The notes below the pieces were generated by a model, which was not told the origin of the DNA, did no database searches, and saw only the letters and a program-made list of their open reading frames with translations. Positions 9,046-25,985 of a stretch of DNA of 64,000 bases are shown piece after piece. Source of the stretch: Actinomyces procaprae (lineage in GTDB: Bacteria > Actinomycetota > Actinomycetes > Actinomycetales > Actinomycetaceae); contig NZ_CP039292.1 of NCBI RefSeq assembly GCF_004798665.1, forward strand, positions 2,790,001 through 2,854,000, in the 5' to 3' direction. Position 1 is the first letter of the stretch, and every line of letters begins with the position of its first letter. The translations under genes and the position numbers were made by a program.

Positions 9046-9241
9046 CGGCCTCCTTCGACCCAAAACCAAGAATGTTGAAATATCGGGCAAAACTCGCTGT
9101 CCGGTCAGGGCGGTGAGATGGCTGAGCGTGCGCCGCCCCCGGGGGCGTCCACCCGACCGGACCCTAACCACCCGCCAACCATCCACCGCCCAACGCCAAC
9201 GCCACCCGCGCCTGCCCACCCGCACTCCCCGAGCCCCACTC

Positions 9242-9257
9242 TCAAACCGGAAGAGCC
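9242..9257. mobile_element. orphan IS right-end fragment
   Basis: Bases 9242-9257 repeat the core AAACCGGAAGAGCCC of the right terminal repeat of the neighbouring IS (10597-10618), in the same orientation. The preceding 100 bases are C/A-rich like the DNA inside that right end. This looks like the leftover end of an older, separate copy. Confidence 0.5.
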
Positions 9258-9296
9258 CCTAAAGCCACGCACTCGCGCCGATAACACGGAAAAACC

Positions 9297-10618
9297 GGCT
9301 CTTCCGGTTTAAGGGTGTAGTAGCTGGTTGCGGAAGCCGCCGGCATGGATGAGGCTGCGGATGGTGTAGTTGGTCAGGTTTCGGAAGCCCAGGGCGATGC
9401 CCCGTAGGTGCTCCAGGCGGCCGTTGGTGTTCTCGGTGGGGCCGTTGGAGGTACCGGGATGGTCGAAGTAGGCGATGATGTCACCACGCCTGTTGGTGAG
9501 GGTCTTGCCCAGCGACTTCAGCTCTTCCAGGGCGTCAGGCACACCGGCCTTGAGCGAGTCGATGACCTTGCTCATCAGCTGCTTGCCTTCGGCGGGGGTC
9601 TTGGCGCGGTAGGCGGCCATGATCTTCTGGTGCACGCCCCACATCACCTCTACCGGCGTGTTCTGGGGGTCGGCAAACAGTTGTTCGAGCCGGTCCCAGC
9701 CGCTGTCGGTTACCAGGCCCGCCCCGGTGCGCAGCAGCCTGCGGGCCTTGTACAGGGGATCATCCTTACGGCCCCTACGGCCGGTGGTCTCGCGCTGGGT
9801 GCGGCGGCGGCACTCATCGAGCTTGTCACCGGCCAGCGCTACTACGCGGGAAGGGGTCCATGACCTCGGTCGCCTGAGGTAGGGCCTCGGCAGCGGCGGT
9901 CTTGAAACCTGTGAAGCCGTCCATGGCAACCACCTGCACGCCCCTGCGGAACGTCTCGGACTGGTCCTGGAGCCATTGCTTGAAGACCTGCTCGGGTGCG
10001 GCCTTCGACCATGTCCAGACGTCCAGGATCATTGATCAAGCGGTCCTTGGCCCGCTCCAGGATGGCGTCGCCCTCGGTGTGCCATGACACCCCCAGCGCT
10101 GCCGCCACACGAGCCACAGACATGAACTCCACCCCCACGGCCCGGATCGCCCAGTCCACCGCCGCCCGGGTCAACACAGCCCGCTTGGCCGCGGCCCGAG
10201 ACGCGTCCTGACGCCACACGCGTTCGCAGCCCTGGCAGCGCCACCGCCGCAACCGGACCAGCAGGTGCGTGGGCCGCCACCCCACCGGCACATGCGCCAG
10301 GCGCCTGGCCACGGTCCCCACCGCCACGCCCTGGGCTCCACACCGCCGGCAGAACACATCCTCCTCCAAGACCTGCAGCCGGCACTCCACCAGCGCCTCA
10401 TCAGGCGTTATCCGCTGACCAGTCACGGTCAGTCCCAGGCCGTCCAGGCCCAGGAAACTAGCAAGATCAGGAACAGTGAAGGCAGTACTCAGCCATGTCG
10501 AGGTCTCCGTGATCGGTGGTGTTAAGCGACTCCCAATCATCGGGGACCTCGACCCACACCCACCACCCTCACACACGCACCCGCGACCACCCCACCACAC
10601 CCTTAAACCGGAAGAGCC
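9297..10618 (-). mobile_element. decayed ISL3-family insertion sequence
   Basis: The 1322-bp element is bounded by 22-bp terminal inverted repeats at 9297-9318 (GGCTCTTCCGGTTTAAGGGTGT) and 10597-10618, which are exact complements. It contains one transposase pseudogene reading minus. The flanking octamers GAAAACC-type (left) and CGTTTACC (right) do not match, so no 8-bp target duplication remains. This may follow recombination with the older copy whose end survives at 9242-9257. Confidence 0.8.
9309..10530 (-). pseudogene. ISL3-family transposase, frameshifted and internally deleted
   Basis: Three frames carry one DDE transposase. The N-terminal part (from about 10530 to 10040) has the Cys-rich zinc finger CRRCGAQG/CQGCERVW and the HTH region. 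A middle part (about 10030-9845) contains AMDGFTGFKTAA, ending MDPF. The C-terminal part (about 9860 to the stop at 9309) has SNGPTENTNGRLEHLRG, with the last catalytic Glu. The segment between INDPGRLD and MVEG that should hold the first catalytic Asp (GVDEHxW motif in this family) is missing, and an extra base after the codon for MDPF (near 9850) breaks the frame. It cannot encode an active enzyme without several repairs. No intact copy is present in the window. Confidence 0.8.
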
Positions 10619-10638
10619 CGTTTACCCGGCAGACGCGT

Positions 10639-10672
10639 CGGCCCCGGCGAGCACTGTGGCTCGCCGGGGCCG
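10639..10672 (-). terminator. rpoC terminator hairpin
   Basis: 14-base arms at 10639-10652 and 10659-10672 (CGGCCCCGGCGAGC and complement) with a 6-base loop, 54 bases beyond the rpoC stop. The sequence resembles the hairpin at 7814-7853. Confidence 0.7.
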
Positions 10673-10725
10673 GTCATATGCGGCGACGGCTCAGTGGCTG
10701 CCCACCGACCGTCAACGCTTATGCG

Positions 10726-14691
<3,966 letters not shown>

Positions 14692-14778
14692 AGTTCCTAC
14701 TTCCGAATCAGAGTGGTCAGCTCAAAGATTTAGGGGTCCCCGGTGCCGCGGTTCCACGGCGCCACCGGGTCCGGTGGT

Positions 14779-14813
14779 CTCCGGGAGGAGTACGGGCGGT
14801 ACTCCCCCCGGAG
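14779..14813 (-). terminator. rpoB-rpoC intercistronic hairpin
   Basis: 15-base arms 14779-14793 (CTCCGGGAGGAGTAC) and 14799-14813 pair with one mismatch around GGGCG, just after the rpoB stop and before rpoC. No T-run follows, so partial termination or an mRNA processing/stability element is likely. Confidence 0.5.
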
Positions 14814-14823
14814 CCATTGGGGG

Positions 14824-18342
<3,519 letters not shown>

Positions 18343-18497
18343 AGGGGATCCTTCCCTCATCTCGGGGATCACTCTGCGTACACTCACGGCACATGCCCCT
18401 GCGGCAACTCCCCTATCCCCTCACGGAGGGCCGGCTGGTCGGGCCGGCCGTCGGGCAGCACCATTGGAGCCAGTACACACAAGGTACGCGAAGAGCT

Positions 18498-18526
18498 AGC
18501 CTACACGGTCACCAAGCCCCGATCCA
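18498..18526 (-). promoter_or_regulatory. candidate rpoB promoter
   Basis: On the minus strand TGGATC (18521-18526), 17 bases, then TAGGCT (18498-18503). Transcription would begin near 18490 and give a leader of about 150 bases before the TTG start. The match is moderate. Confidence 0.45.
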
Positions 18527-18601
18527 CGCCGCGGCGGCGTTCCTCCTTGCGATTCCCGCCACAATCCCCCATACTGCCCTGTCCCCGCCACCCCCCTTTC
18601 G

Positions 18602-18645
18602 CCGAGATCGGTAGATGTTACGTGCCGAGATCGGTAGAAGTGGCG
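18602..18645. repeat. 23-bp dispersed repeat, about two copies
   Basis: The unit beginning CCGAGATCGGTAGATG (18602-18624) is followed at once by a second copy from 18625. The complement of the same 23-bp unit recurs as a nearly three-copy array at 47737-47798, so this is a dispersed family rather than a local accident. Confidence 0.75.
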
Positions 18646-18648
18646 CCC

Positions 18649-18770
18649 GTTGGACCCCTGAGCCCCCGTTGGACCCCTGAGCCCCCGTTGGACCGCCGTA
18701 GCCACGGGTTACAGCGGTCCAACCGCGCGTGAGCGGTCCAACCGCGCGTGAGCGGTCCAACCAGGGCGGG
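18649..18770. repeat. two facing 19-bp tandem arrays
   Basis: GTTGGACC begins at 18649, 18668 and 18687 (exact 19-base period). Then its complement GGTCCAAC begins at 18716, 18735 and 18754 (again 19-base period, spacer unit GCGGTCCAACCGCGCGTGA). Three direct copies thus face three inverted copies across a short centre and could fold into alternative hairpins. Confidence 0.75.
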
Positions 18771-18894
18771 CGTTGCCGACCCGCAGCACGCCCCGTCCCG
18801 GCAACGCATTCTCGGAGCAGCTCCCCGGCGCACCCACCCGCGTGCTGAAAGACCTACCCGCGCCTTCAGTGACCGCCCCGCGCCCTAACAACGG

Positions 18895-18929
18895 CGTCGC
18901 CCCGACCACGCATGGCGGTCGGGGCGACG
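18895..18929 (-). terminator. rplL terminator hairpin
   Basis: 13-base exact arms 18895-18907 (CGTCGCCCCGACC) and 18917-18929 with a 9-base loop, 58 bases after the rplL stop. It marks the end of the rplJL unit. Confidence 0.7.
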
Positions 18930-18986
18930 TCGGTGCTTATGCGATCCCCCGGCGTCGGCTCGGGGCCGACGGCGTCGGGGAAGGCC

Positions 18987-19373
18987 TCACTTGAGGGTGA
19001 CGGTGGCGCCGGCGCCCTCGAGCTGGGCCTTGGCCTTCTCGGCGGCGTCCTTGGCGGCGCCCTCGAGGATGGCCTTGGGGGCGGCCTCGACGAGGTCCTT
19101 GGCCTCCTTCAGGCCGAGGGAGGTCAGGGCGCGCACCTCCTTGATGACCTGGATCTTCTTGTCGCCGGCGGACTCGAGGATGACGTCGAACTCGGTCTTC
19201 TCCTCCTCGGCGGCCGGGGCGGCGGCACCGGGAGCGGCGGCGACGACGGCGGCGGCCGGGGCGGCGGCGGTCACGTCGAAGGTCTCCTCGAAGGCCTTGA
19301 CGAACTCGGACAGCTCGATGAGGGAGAGCTCCTTGAAGGCCTCAATGAGCTCGTCGGTGGTCAGCTTCGCCAT
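18987..19373 (-). CDS. rplL: 50S ribosomal protein L7/L12 (bL12)
   Basis: 128 residues, typical length. The N-terminal dimerisation part ([29 protein letters not shown]), the Ala-rich hinge (about 36-57) and the C-terminal factor-binding domain ([20 protein letters not shown] ... [10 protein letters not shown]) are all present. It forms the ribosomal stalk with L10 and recruits translation GTPases. It lies 88 bases after rplJ and is followed by a hairpin. The ribosome site AGGAA precedes ATG 19373. Confidence 0.98.
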   Translation of the reverse strand: MAKLTTDELIEAFKELSLIELSEFVKAFEETFDVTAAAPAAAVVAAAPGAAAPAAEEEKTEFDVILESAGDKKIQVIKEVRALTSLGLKEAKDLVEAAPKAILEGAAKDAAEKAKAQLEGAGATVTLK

Positions 19374-19461
19374 GATGGGCGTTCCTTCCTGGAAAAGAGA
19401 TCCTGCGCTGCCTTTAGAGTCACAGAGCGCAGGGCGGTTTCGGGTTGGTGGCGCGCGCGGC

Positions 19462-19983
19462 TCAGGCCGCGTTCTCCTGCTTCTCGCGCAGGGCGTCGAC
19501 GGTGCGCACCGCCTTGGAGGCGGGCGCGGCGAACAGGTATGCGGCCTTGGACAGGGACGCCTTCACAGCGCCCGCGGCCTTGGCCAGCAGGACCTCGCGG
19601 GACTCGAGCGAGGCGAGCTTGTCGACCTCGTCGGCGCTCAGGGCGTTGCCGTCCATGACGCCGCCCTTGACGATGAGGTTCTTGTTGTCCTTGGCGAAGT
19701 CACGCAGTGCCTTGGCGGCCTCGACCGGCTCACCGGTGACGAAGGTCAGGGCGGTGGGGCCCTTCAGGTCGTCCACGATCGCGTCGAGTCCGACGCGACG
19801 GGCGGCGATGGCGGCTAGCGTGTTCTTCGCCACGGTGTACTCGGCGTTGCCGGCGAGCGAGCGGCGCAGTTCCTTGAGGTCGGCGACGCTCAGCCCACGG
19901 TACTCGGTGAGCAGAACGGCGTTGGCCTCACGGAATTTGTCCGCCAGCTGTGCAACAGCCGCGTCCTTCTCAGGCCTTGCCAT
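19462..19983 (-). CDS. rplJ: 50S ribosomal protein L10 (uL10)
   Basis: 173 residues from ATG 19983, which has GGAAGGAGG seven bases upstream. A longer frame to 20019 runs into the leader and is not used. It opens [17 protein letters not shown] and contains the rRNA-binding domain ([20 protein letters not shown]) and the C-terminal L12-binding helix. It anchors L12 dimers to 23S rRNA. A leader with an attenuator-like hairpin lies directly upstream, consistent with autoregulation by the L10-L12 complex. Confidence 0.97.
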   Translation of the reverse strand: MARPEKDAAVAQLADKFREANAVLLTEYRGLSVADLKELRRSLAGNAEYTVAKNTLAAIAARRVGLDAIVDDLKGPTALTFVTGEPVEAAKALRDFAKDNKNLIVKGGVMDGNALSADEVDKLASLESREVLLAKAAGAVKASLSKAAYLFAAPASKAVRTVDALREKQENAA

Positions 19984-20025
19984 GGGCCCTCCTTCCGTGG
20001 TCTGCCACAGGCTCCGCACTGAAAA

Positions 20026-20165
20026 AGCCCCGCGCCGGTGGGCACGGGGCTCATGACCGCACTCGGGTATCCGAGGGCTCGGTCGGGCTCGTTCTCACCT
20101 GCGCCGGCTCCGCTTCATGCGGACTTGGCCCCGCTTGCGCGGGAGACCTGCGGTCTTTGGCAGGC
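20026..20165 (-). promoter_or_regulatory. L10 (rplJ) mRNA leader with attenuator hairpin
   Basis: At 20026-20051 the transcript can form an 11-base stem with one G-U pair (AGCCCCGTGCC / GGCGCGGGGCT) and loop CACC, followed directly by UUUUU. This is a textbook intrinsic terminator placed 43 bases before the rplJ start. Upstream (about 20130-20165) the transcript reads CCAAAGACCGCAGGTC. I recognise this as the kind of conserved AGACC/AGGU element of L10-binding leaders (from memory). L10 autoregulation by attenuation is the likely use. Confidence 0.65.
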
Positions 20166-20263
20166 GCCACGATACACGCATTCCTCCCTCGCGGCGCAAG
20201 CCGCCCGGCAGGCAAGCCGCGGTGCTCTCGGTCACCCCGCCCTCCCGCCGCGGCCGCATGCGC

Positions 20264-21874
20264 TCAGTCGGCTACTACCGGCACGCCGGTGAGCCTCCAC
20301 GGGTAGGCGACGACGCCGTCGTCCGCATTACCCCCCGGGTGGTCGACGACGACGGTGTCCTCACCGGTGTCCGGCCACACCACGCATGCGGTGAGTTCCT
20401 CCCCCTCGGCGAGCTCATCGGTCAGGTCGAGCTCGGTCAGGGCGCGGTGCGCACTGGCGCCCTTGAGCAGATAGTCGACCGGATACACACGGTCGGAGCC
20501 GGCCAGGAGGGTCAACCCGCCGGCCGAGAACACGCTGGTCAGGCCGCCGAGCTCACCGCGTGCGTTCGCCAGCGCCTCACCCGGGTCATTGAGCCAGCCG
20601 AGGTTCAAGGCGGCCACGGAGCCGCCCTTCCCGCCCCGCAGCCTCAGCTCCCCGAGCAGCAGCCCGTCCCGCCGCGTGACCCGCTCCAGGGACACCACGA
20701 GCTGGCCCGTGTCCGGAGCCACCGCGTCGACGGTGATGCCTTCGGGTCCGCTCCCCTCCGGGCCGGCCGCCGGGGGCAGGGCGGTGTCGACGTCGGACCG
20801 GGACAGGGAGCCGTCGGTGCCGCCGGTGGGGGTGATGATGATCTCGACGCGCCGGTTGGCCTGCCGGTGCGCATCGGAGTCGTTGCTCACCTTGGGGTCG
20901 CCCTCCCCCTTCCCGGAGACGGCGACCTGCCAGGCGCCGAGGTCGGTCAGCTCACCCAGCCGGTCGGATACGGCCTGCGCGCGCTGCTCGGAGAGGGTCT
21001 GGTTGTGCGCGTCGTCGCCGACGTCATCGGTGTGCCCGACGATCTCCAGCTGACCGCCGTCGTACTCGGCGATCGTCTGGGCGACCCCGGTAAGGACGGC
21101 GTCCGCATCGGCGGACAGCTCGGCGGAGTCGGAGCCGAAGGTGACGTCACTGGAGACGTCGACGGTGGTCTCCTCGTCGGTGGTCAGGCCGCTGGAGGAG
21201 CCGTCCAGCGCCTCCGCATAGCGCTCCAGGGGGACGGGGTCGCGCAATGCGGCATTCGGGGTGGCGGCCTCGACAATGGCGGCCACGTCGAGCCTGGGGG
21301 CGCCGTCGGCGTCCGCATCCACCACCGGCACCTCGGCGAAGCCGAAGCCCGAGAGGAACACGGTGACGGCGTCGACGTCGACGGGCCCGAAGGTCGCCCG
21401 CAGATCCTGGCTCCGTCCGGGCCGGAGCTCGGTGAACAGGACCTGCCGGCTGGTGGTGGACCACAGGCGCGATCCCGCGGTGTCGATCAGTCGCAGCGGC
21501 TTGTAGTCGGCCAGGGAGGACAGCAGCGAGCCGATCAGGCGCTCACCCAGGCGCACCGGCGCGGTGTTGGCGTCAGCCGAATCGGCATGAATCGGCAGGA
21601 TCGCCAGCTCCTCGCCCTCGTGCTCCGTACGCACCACGGGGCCGACGGCGAGCGTGACCTCCTGCCCGAGCAGGGTCGCCCGGACCGGCACCGCGCCGCC
21701 CGTGCCCGCCGACGCCGAGGCTCCGGCCGACGTGGCCCCGGTCGCCTTCACAACCGGTGTGGGCCGTTCCTTCGCGCAGGAGGCCAGGGCGCCCACACCG
21801 AGCAGTGCGGGCAGCGCCAGCGCCGCACGGCGGGGCAGGCGGATGCCGACGCCGCGCCGAGATCGGTTGTGCAT
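20264..21874 (-). CDS. OmpA-domain lipoprotein
   Basis: 536 residues from ATG 21874 with AAGGAGCCC before it. The signal peptide ends in the lipobox LASC (Cys33), so it should be lipid-anchored outside the membrane. The middle third is unrecognised. At about 240-350 there is an OmpA/MotB-type peptidoglycan-binding domain (VTFGSDSAELSADADAVL ... LEIVGHTDDVGDDAHNQTLS ... RQANRRVEIIITPT). The last 170 residues form a beta-rich module with GELRLRGGKGG. It likely tethers the envelope to the cell wall. It lies 133 bases after a receptor Ser/Thr kinase gene and, unusually, between rplA and rplJ. Confidence 0.85.
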   Translation of the reverse strand: MHNRSRRGVGIRLPRRAALALPALLGVGALASCAKERPTPVVKATGATSAGASASAGTGGAVPVRATLLGQEVTLAVGPVVRTEHEGEELAILPIHADSADANTAPVRLGERLIGSLLSSLADYKPLRLIDTAGSRLWSTTSRQVLFTELRPGRSQDLRATFGPVDVDAVTVFLSGFGFAEVPVVDADADGAPRLDVAAIVEAATPNAALRDPVPLERYAEALDGSSSGLTTDEETTVDVSSDVTFGSDSAELSADADAVLTGVAQTIAEYDGGQLEIVGHTDDVGDDAHNQTLSEQRAQAVSDRLGELTDLGAWQVAVSGKGEGDPKVSNDSDAHRQANRRVEIIITPTGGTDGSLSRSDVDTALPPAAGPEGSGPEGITVDAVAPDTGQLVVSLERVTRRDGLLLGELRLRGGKGGSVAALNLGWLNDPGEALANARGELGGLTSVFSAGGLTLLAGSDRVYPVDYLLKGASAHRALTELDLTDELAEGEELTACVVWPDTGEDTVVVDHPGGNADDGVVAYPWRLTGVPVVAD

Positions 21875-22007
21875 GGGCTCCTTCCCTTCGCTTCACCCGT
21901 GCTGCGCCGCCAATCACCAGGGCCCGACGGCGGCACTGATCCGGCCGGGTAACAACTTGGGTTGACCATACCGTGAGCCGCCCGCCCGGGCCACCGGCGG
22001 CGCAGCC

Positions 22008-24428
22008 TCAGTCCTTGACGATGCCGTAGATCACCAGTTCATCGTCGGCCGACACGAGCACCCGGGGCGCGCCCGCGGCGCTGCCGGCGGCGTTGTCCGA
22101 CGGCGGGACCACCGCCACCAGGGTGCCCGGCACCTGCCAGAGCTGCTCACCGCCGCCGAGGTCGTAGGCGATCACGTTGTCGCCGGTGGCCTCCGTGCGC
22201 GAGGAGGGCTGCCCCATGGTGAACAGCACGCCGTCGTCCCCGCCTACCAGCCCCTCCGGGCTGATGACGCAGGCCTCCCCCGCGGTGCGTTCGGGCACGG
22301 CGTAAGCCACCGCGCCGGGGCCGGTGGCCGTGCAGGCGAGCGTGTCCACCGTGATGGCCGCGGTCTCACCGCCGCCACGCACCTGCACCCCGCCGTCCTG
22401 GGCGGTGGCGCGCAGCAGCTCCAGAAGCTGCTCCGCCGTCACCTCGGAGGAGACGGCCCAGGCCGCCCGCTCCCCCGCCCCGGTGACGGTGCCGACCTCG
22501 GCGCCCTCGGCGTCGTAGACGGTCACCGAGTCGCCGTCCACCACGTAGAAGGCCTGCGCGCCCACGTCCGTGCCGACGCCGCCGGGAAGGGCGGAGTCGA
22601 AGCTGGGGGCGTCCTCGACCGGCTTGGACAGGAGCACCTGCCCCGTATCTGCTGAGAGCACGAGTATCCGTTCCGAGCCGGTCTCATAGGTCACCACGAA
22701 GCCGGCGCTCACCCGGGCGCCGGGGAAGCCGCCGTCGGTCCGCCACATCTGCTCGCCGTTGGAGTGCAGGGCCACCAACGAGCCCGAGTAGTCGCCTTCC
22801 CGGACGATGGCGGCCCGGCCGGTGGTTCCCAGCAGGGTGCGGCCGTCCAGCGACAGCGCATCGCCGGTGTCGATTCCGTCCAGGCCGATCAGCTGCACCT
22901 TCTCATCCCGCAGGCACAGGAAGGTGGCGGAGGTCCAGAACCCGGCCGAGTCGCAGTCCCCGGCCCACACCGGGGCCTGGTTCGCCGCCCCGAGGTCATA
23001 CAGCGACCAGTAGTTGGCACTGGTCTGCGCCGCCACGGCCGCGTGGTCCGGCGAGACACGATACTCACTGACACCCGTCATGCGCTGCAGCTCGACCGCA
23101 CTCGCCCGGGCGGGCAGGGCCGTGACGTCCGTCGGGGCGGGCGCGCCCGCGGCACGGAGCCGCCAGATGAGCAGCCCCCCAGCGGCGACGGCGACCACCA
23201 CGACGGCTGCCAGCGCGCCGAGCAGCGCGCGCCGGCCCCGACGCCGCCCCGGCGCGCGGCTGGCCGACCCGCCTGCCGTGTCCGGCGGGGCCCAGTCGGC
23301 CGAGGCGGCCACCCTCGGTGAAGATGCCGCGGACTGTGGCGAGGACTGCGGGGAGGACGCGGTTCGCGTGCGAATCTGGGCCTCGGGGAGGGGCGGGACT
23401 CCGCCGTCGCCGGCCACTACGGTCGGCTCGGTCCACAACGGGGCCGTGGGCGCCGTCGCCGGGCCCGGCGCGCCGCCGTCGACCGGTGCCGCGGCAGCGG
23501 GAAGGAAGTCGTCGGACCATACATAGGGGGCGGGAGCCGACGCCGACGGCGGGGGTGCGGACAGGCGCGCCGCCGGGGGCAGCCCCGCCAGCGCGGGGGC
23601 GGCCGCCTCCAGCAGGGCGGCGACCTCCAGGGCTCCGGGACGCTTCTCCGGCTGCTTGGTGAGCATGCGTTCCAGGACGGACCAGAGTGCGTCGGGGACG
23701 CCTCCGGGCCGGCCGGGGGCGCGGCGCGCATGCTGGGCCAGCACCTGCGTGGGCGCGCCGACGAACGGCGTGATCCCGCAGGCCGCCTCATACAGCAGCA
23801 CGCCGAGGGAGTACACGTCCGCCGCGGGCGTCGGGGCGGCGGGGTCAAGGATCTCGGGCGCCATGTACAGCGGCGTGCCGATAGCCCCGGTGGCGTGCGA
23901 GGACGCCACCGTGTCGCAGATGCGCGCAACCCCGAAGTCGGCCAGTCGGGGAGTCCACTCCCCGGCATCGGCCCCCGCGGCCGCGGCGTCCATGAGCACG
24001 TTGGCGGGCTTGATATCGCGGTGGACGATGCCGGCCTCGTGGACGGCGGCCAGTCCATGCGCCAGCTTGGCGCCGACACGCGCCACCTCCGCCGGCGGCA
24101 ACGCGCCCCGCTCGCTCAGCAGGCGCCGCAGGTTGCCCCCGCCCACATAGTCCATGACAATCGCGAAGCGGCTGCCCTCCACCACCATGTCGCGCACCCC
24201 GACGACGTACGGGGACGACACCCGCATCAAGGTGGCGCGTTCCCGGATGAAGCGCTCGATCACGCCCTCGTCCTCCAACAGGTCCGCGCGCAGCAGCTTG
24301 ACCGCCAGGGGAGCGTCGGGAGCCTCGGTGCGGTGGGCCAGCCAGACCTCTCCCTGCGCACCGGCCCCGATGCGCGTATCCAGCACGTAGGCGCTGCCGA
24401 GGCGTTGTGCGGGATCGTTCGGGGCCAT
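22008..24428 (-). CDS. receptor-type Ser/Thr protein kinase (PknB-like) with PQQ-like sensor region
   Basis: 806 residues from ATG 24428 (GAGGAG 9 bases upstream). The kinase domain at residues 10-275 is complete: GAGAQGEVW glycine loop, VK lysine, HRDIKPANVL catalytic loop, DFG and MAPE. A Pro/Ala/Ser-rich juxtamembrane region leads to one TM helix (LLGALAAVVVVAVAAGGLLIW) at about 400-425. The extracellular 380 residues look like a beta-propeller with repeated units of the WSLYDLG / LVALHSNGEQMWRT / LVLSADTGQVLLS type. It probably senses an envelope or wall signal and phosphorylates cytoplasmic proteins. The OmpA lipoprotein gene follows it, so the two may form a sensing pair. Confidence 0.92.
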   Translation of the reverse strand: MAPNDPAQRLGSAYVLDTRIGAGAQGEVWLAHRTEAPDAPLAVKLLRADLLEDEGVIERFIRERATLMRVSSPYVVGVRDMVVEGSRFAIVMDYVGGGNLRRLLSERGALPPAEVARVGAKLAHGLAAVHEAGIVHRDIKPANVLMDAAAAGADAGEWTPRLADFGVARICDTVASSHATGAIGTPLYMAPEILDPAAPTPAADVYSLGVLLYEAACGITPFVGAPTQVLAQHARRAPGRPGGVPDALWSVLERMLTKQPEKRPGALEVAALLEAAAPALAGLPPAARLSAPPPSASAPAPYVWSDDFLPAAAAPVDGGAPGPATAPTAPLWTEPTVVAGDGGVPPLPEAQIRTRTASSPQSSPQSAASSPRVAASADWAPPDTAGGSASRAPGRRRGRRALLGALAAVVVVAVAAGGLLIWRLRAAGAPAPTDVTALPARASAVELQRMTGVSEYRVSPDHAAVAAQTSANYWSLYDLGAANQAPVWAGDCDSAGFWTSATFLCLRDEKVQLIGLDGIDTGDALSLDGRTLLGTTGRAAIVREGDYSGSLVALHSNGEQMWRTDGGFPGARVSAGFVVTYETGSERILVLSADTGQVLLSKPVEDAPSFDSALPGGVGTDVGAQAFYVVDGDSVTVYDAEGAEVGTVTGAGERAAWAVSSEVTAEQLLELLRATAQDGGVQVRGGGETAAITVDTLACTATGPGAVAYAVPERTAGEACVISPEGLVGGDDGVLFTMGQPSSRTEATGDNVIAYDLGGGEQLWQVPGTLVAVVPPSDNAAGSAAGAPRVLVSADDELVIYGIVKD

Positions 24429-24552
24429 CTGGGCATCTCCTCGGGGTGGTACCAAGCGGCAGGGGACGTCATTCCTGCCTCATACAACAGCATCCTAGAC
24501 AGAACATATCTATCAGATGTCAATCCGCTCAGCGCCGCTAACCCACACGCGC

Positions 24553-24584
24553 GGCGGGCCGACCCCGCATGGGGTCGACCCGCC
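24553..24584 (-). terminator. rplA terminator hairpin
   Basis: 14-base arms 24553-24566 (GGCGGGCCGACCCC) and 24571-24584 pair with one mismatch around a GCAT loop, 79 bases beyond the rplA stop and upstream of the kinase gene. Confidence 0.6.
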
Positions 24585-24662
24585 GACTCAGAATGCCTCA
24601 AACCGCCTCAATAGGCTCGGTGCACTTCGATGCGCGCGCTCGCATTCGGCGCGCCCGCAGCC

Positions 24663-25352
<690 letters not shown>

Positions 25353-25435
25353 CTGCTTCTCCTTGGCAGTCGTGGTGAACGGGCCGCGCAGACCCTTCCA
25401 CGCATGGTTTGTTCTTGGTGGCCGGGGCCTGAGGG

Positions 25436-25867
25436 TCAGGCCTCGACGGAGATGCCCATGGAGCGGGCGGTGCCGGCAATGATCTTGGCGGCGGAGTCCA
25501 CGTCGTTGGCGTTCAGGTCGCGCATCTTGGTCTCGGCGATCTCACGCACCTGGGCCTGGCTCAGCGAGCCGACCTTGTCCGAGTGAGGAGTGGCGGAGCC
25601 CTTGGAGACGCCCGCGGCCTTCTTGATCAGCTCGGCGGCCGGCGGGGTCTTCGTCACGAAGGTGAAGGAGCGGTCCTCGTAAACCGTGATCTCCACCGGG
25701 ACGACATTGCCGCGCTGGGACTCGGTCGCAGCGTTGTAGGCCTTGCAGAACTCCATGATGTTCACGCCGTGCTGACCGAGCGCGGGGCCGATCGGCGGGG
25801 CGGGGTTGGCCTGGCCGGCCTGGATCTGGAGCTTGATCAGCCCGGCGACCTTCTTCTTAGGAGCCAT
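25436..25867 (-). CDS. rplK: 50S ribosomal protein L11 (uL11)
   Basis: 143 residues from ATG 25867, exactly the usual length. Open frame further upstream is leader. It starts [25 protein letters not shown], with the linker and C-terminal rRNA-binding domain intact ([14 protein letters not shown]). It is part of the GTPase-associated centre and is needed for RelA-type stringent response. It is transcribed separately from nusG, judging from a hairpin at 25986-26011 and a -10-like box at 25963-25968. Confidence 0.98.
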   Translation of the reverse strand: MAPKKKVAGLIKLQIQAGQANPAPPIGPALGQHGVNIMEFCKAYNAATESQRGNVVPVEITVYEDRSFTFVTKTPPAAELIKKAAGVSKGSATPHSDKVGSLSQAQVREIAETKMRDLNANDVDSAAKIIAGTARSMGISVEA

Positions 25868-25962
25868 GGGTAACTTGGTCTTTCTTGTCCGGATTGCTGC
25901 ACACCTGCCGTGCAGCGAGTGATTGCGTTGGTACGCGGAGGCGTACCGGCACGCGAGCGCCC

Positions 25963-25968
25963 ATCTTA
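25963..25968 (-). promoter_or_regulatory. candidate rplK promoter -10 box
   Basis: TAAGAT on the minus strand lies about 95 bases before rplK and just downstream of the nusG hairpin. No good -35 box is seen. A small hairpin (25930-25947, GGTACGC/GCGTACC) lies in the resulting leader and could belong to L1/L11 autoregulation. Confidence 0.35.
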
Positions 25969-25985
25969 GACCCGCGTGCGCGCCC

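Larger units (their letters stand above)
8594..9296. other. gene-poor stretch with hairpin and IS debris
   Basis: About 700 bases with no gene I can support on either strand. The section 8700-8950 is strongly G/T-rich on the plus strand and its open frames give Arg/Pro/Gly-rich nonsense. A long hairpin lies at 8999-9045. From about 9140 the plus strand becomes C/A-rich like the subterminal DNA of the IS to the right, and an isolated IS-end copy lies at 9242-9257. Confidence 0.5.
18343..18986. other. rplL-rpoB intergenic region
   Basis: 644 bases without a gene. From right to left (direction of transcription) it holds the rplL terminator hairpin (18895-18929), a facing pair of 19-bp tandem arrays (18649-18770), two copies of a dispersed 23-bp repeat (18602-18645), a candidate rpoB promoter (18498-18526) and the rpoB leader. 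Confidence 0.7.

Noticed and set aside
9289..10626. 8-bp target duplication of the IS
   Set aside because: The flanking octamers do not match.
18343..18387. ATG 18387 as the rpoB start
   Set aside because: No ribosome site before it, while TTG 18342 has GGGAAGGA at ideal spacing and gives the conserved N-terminus.
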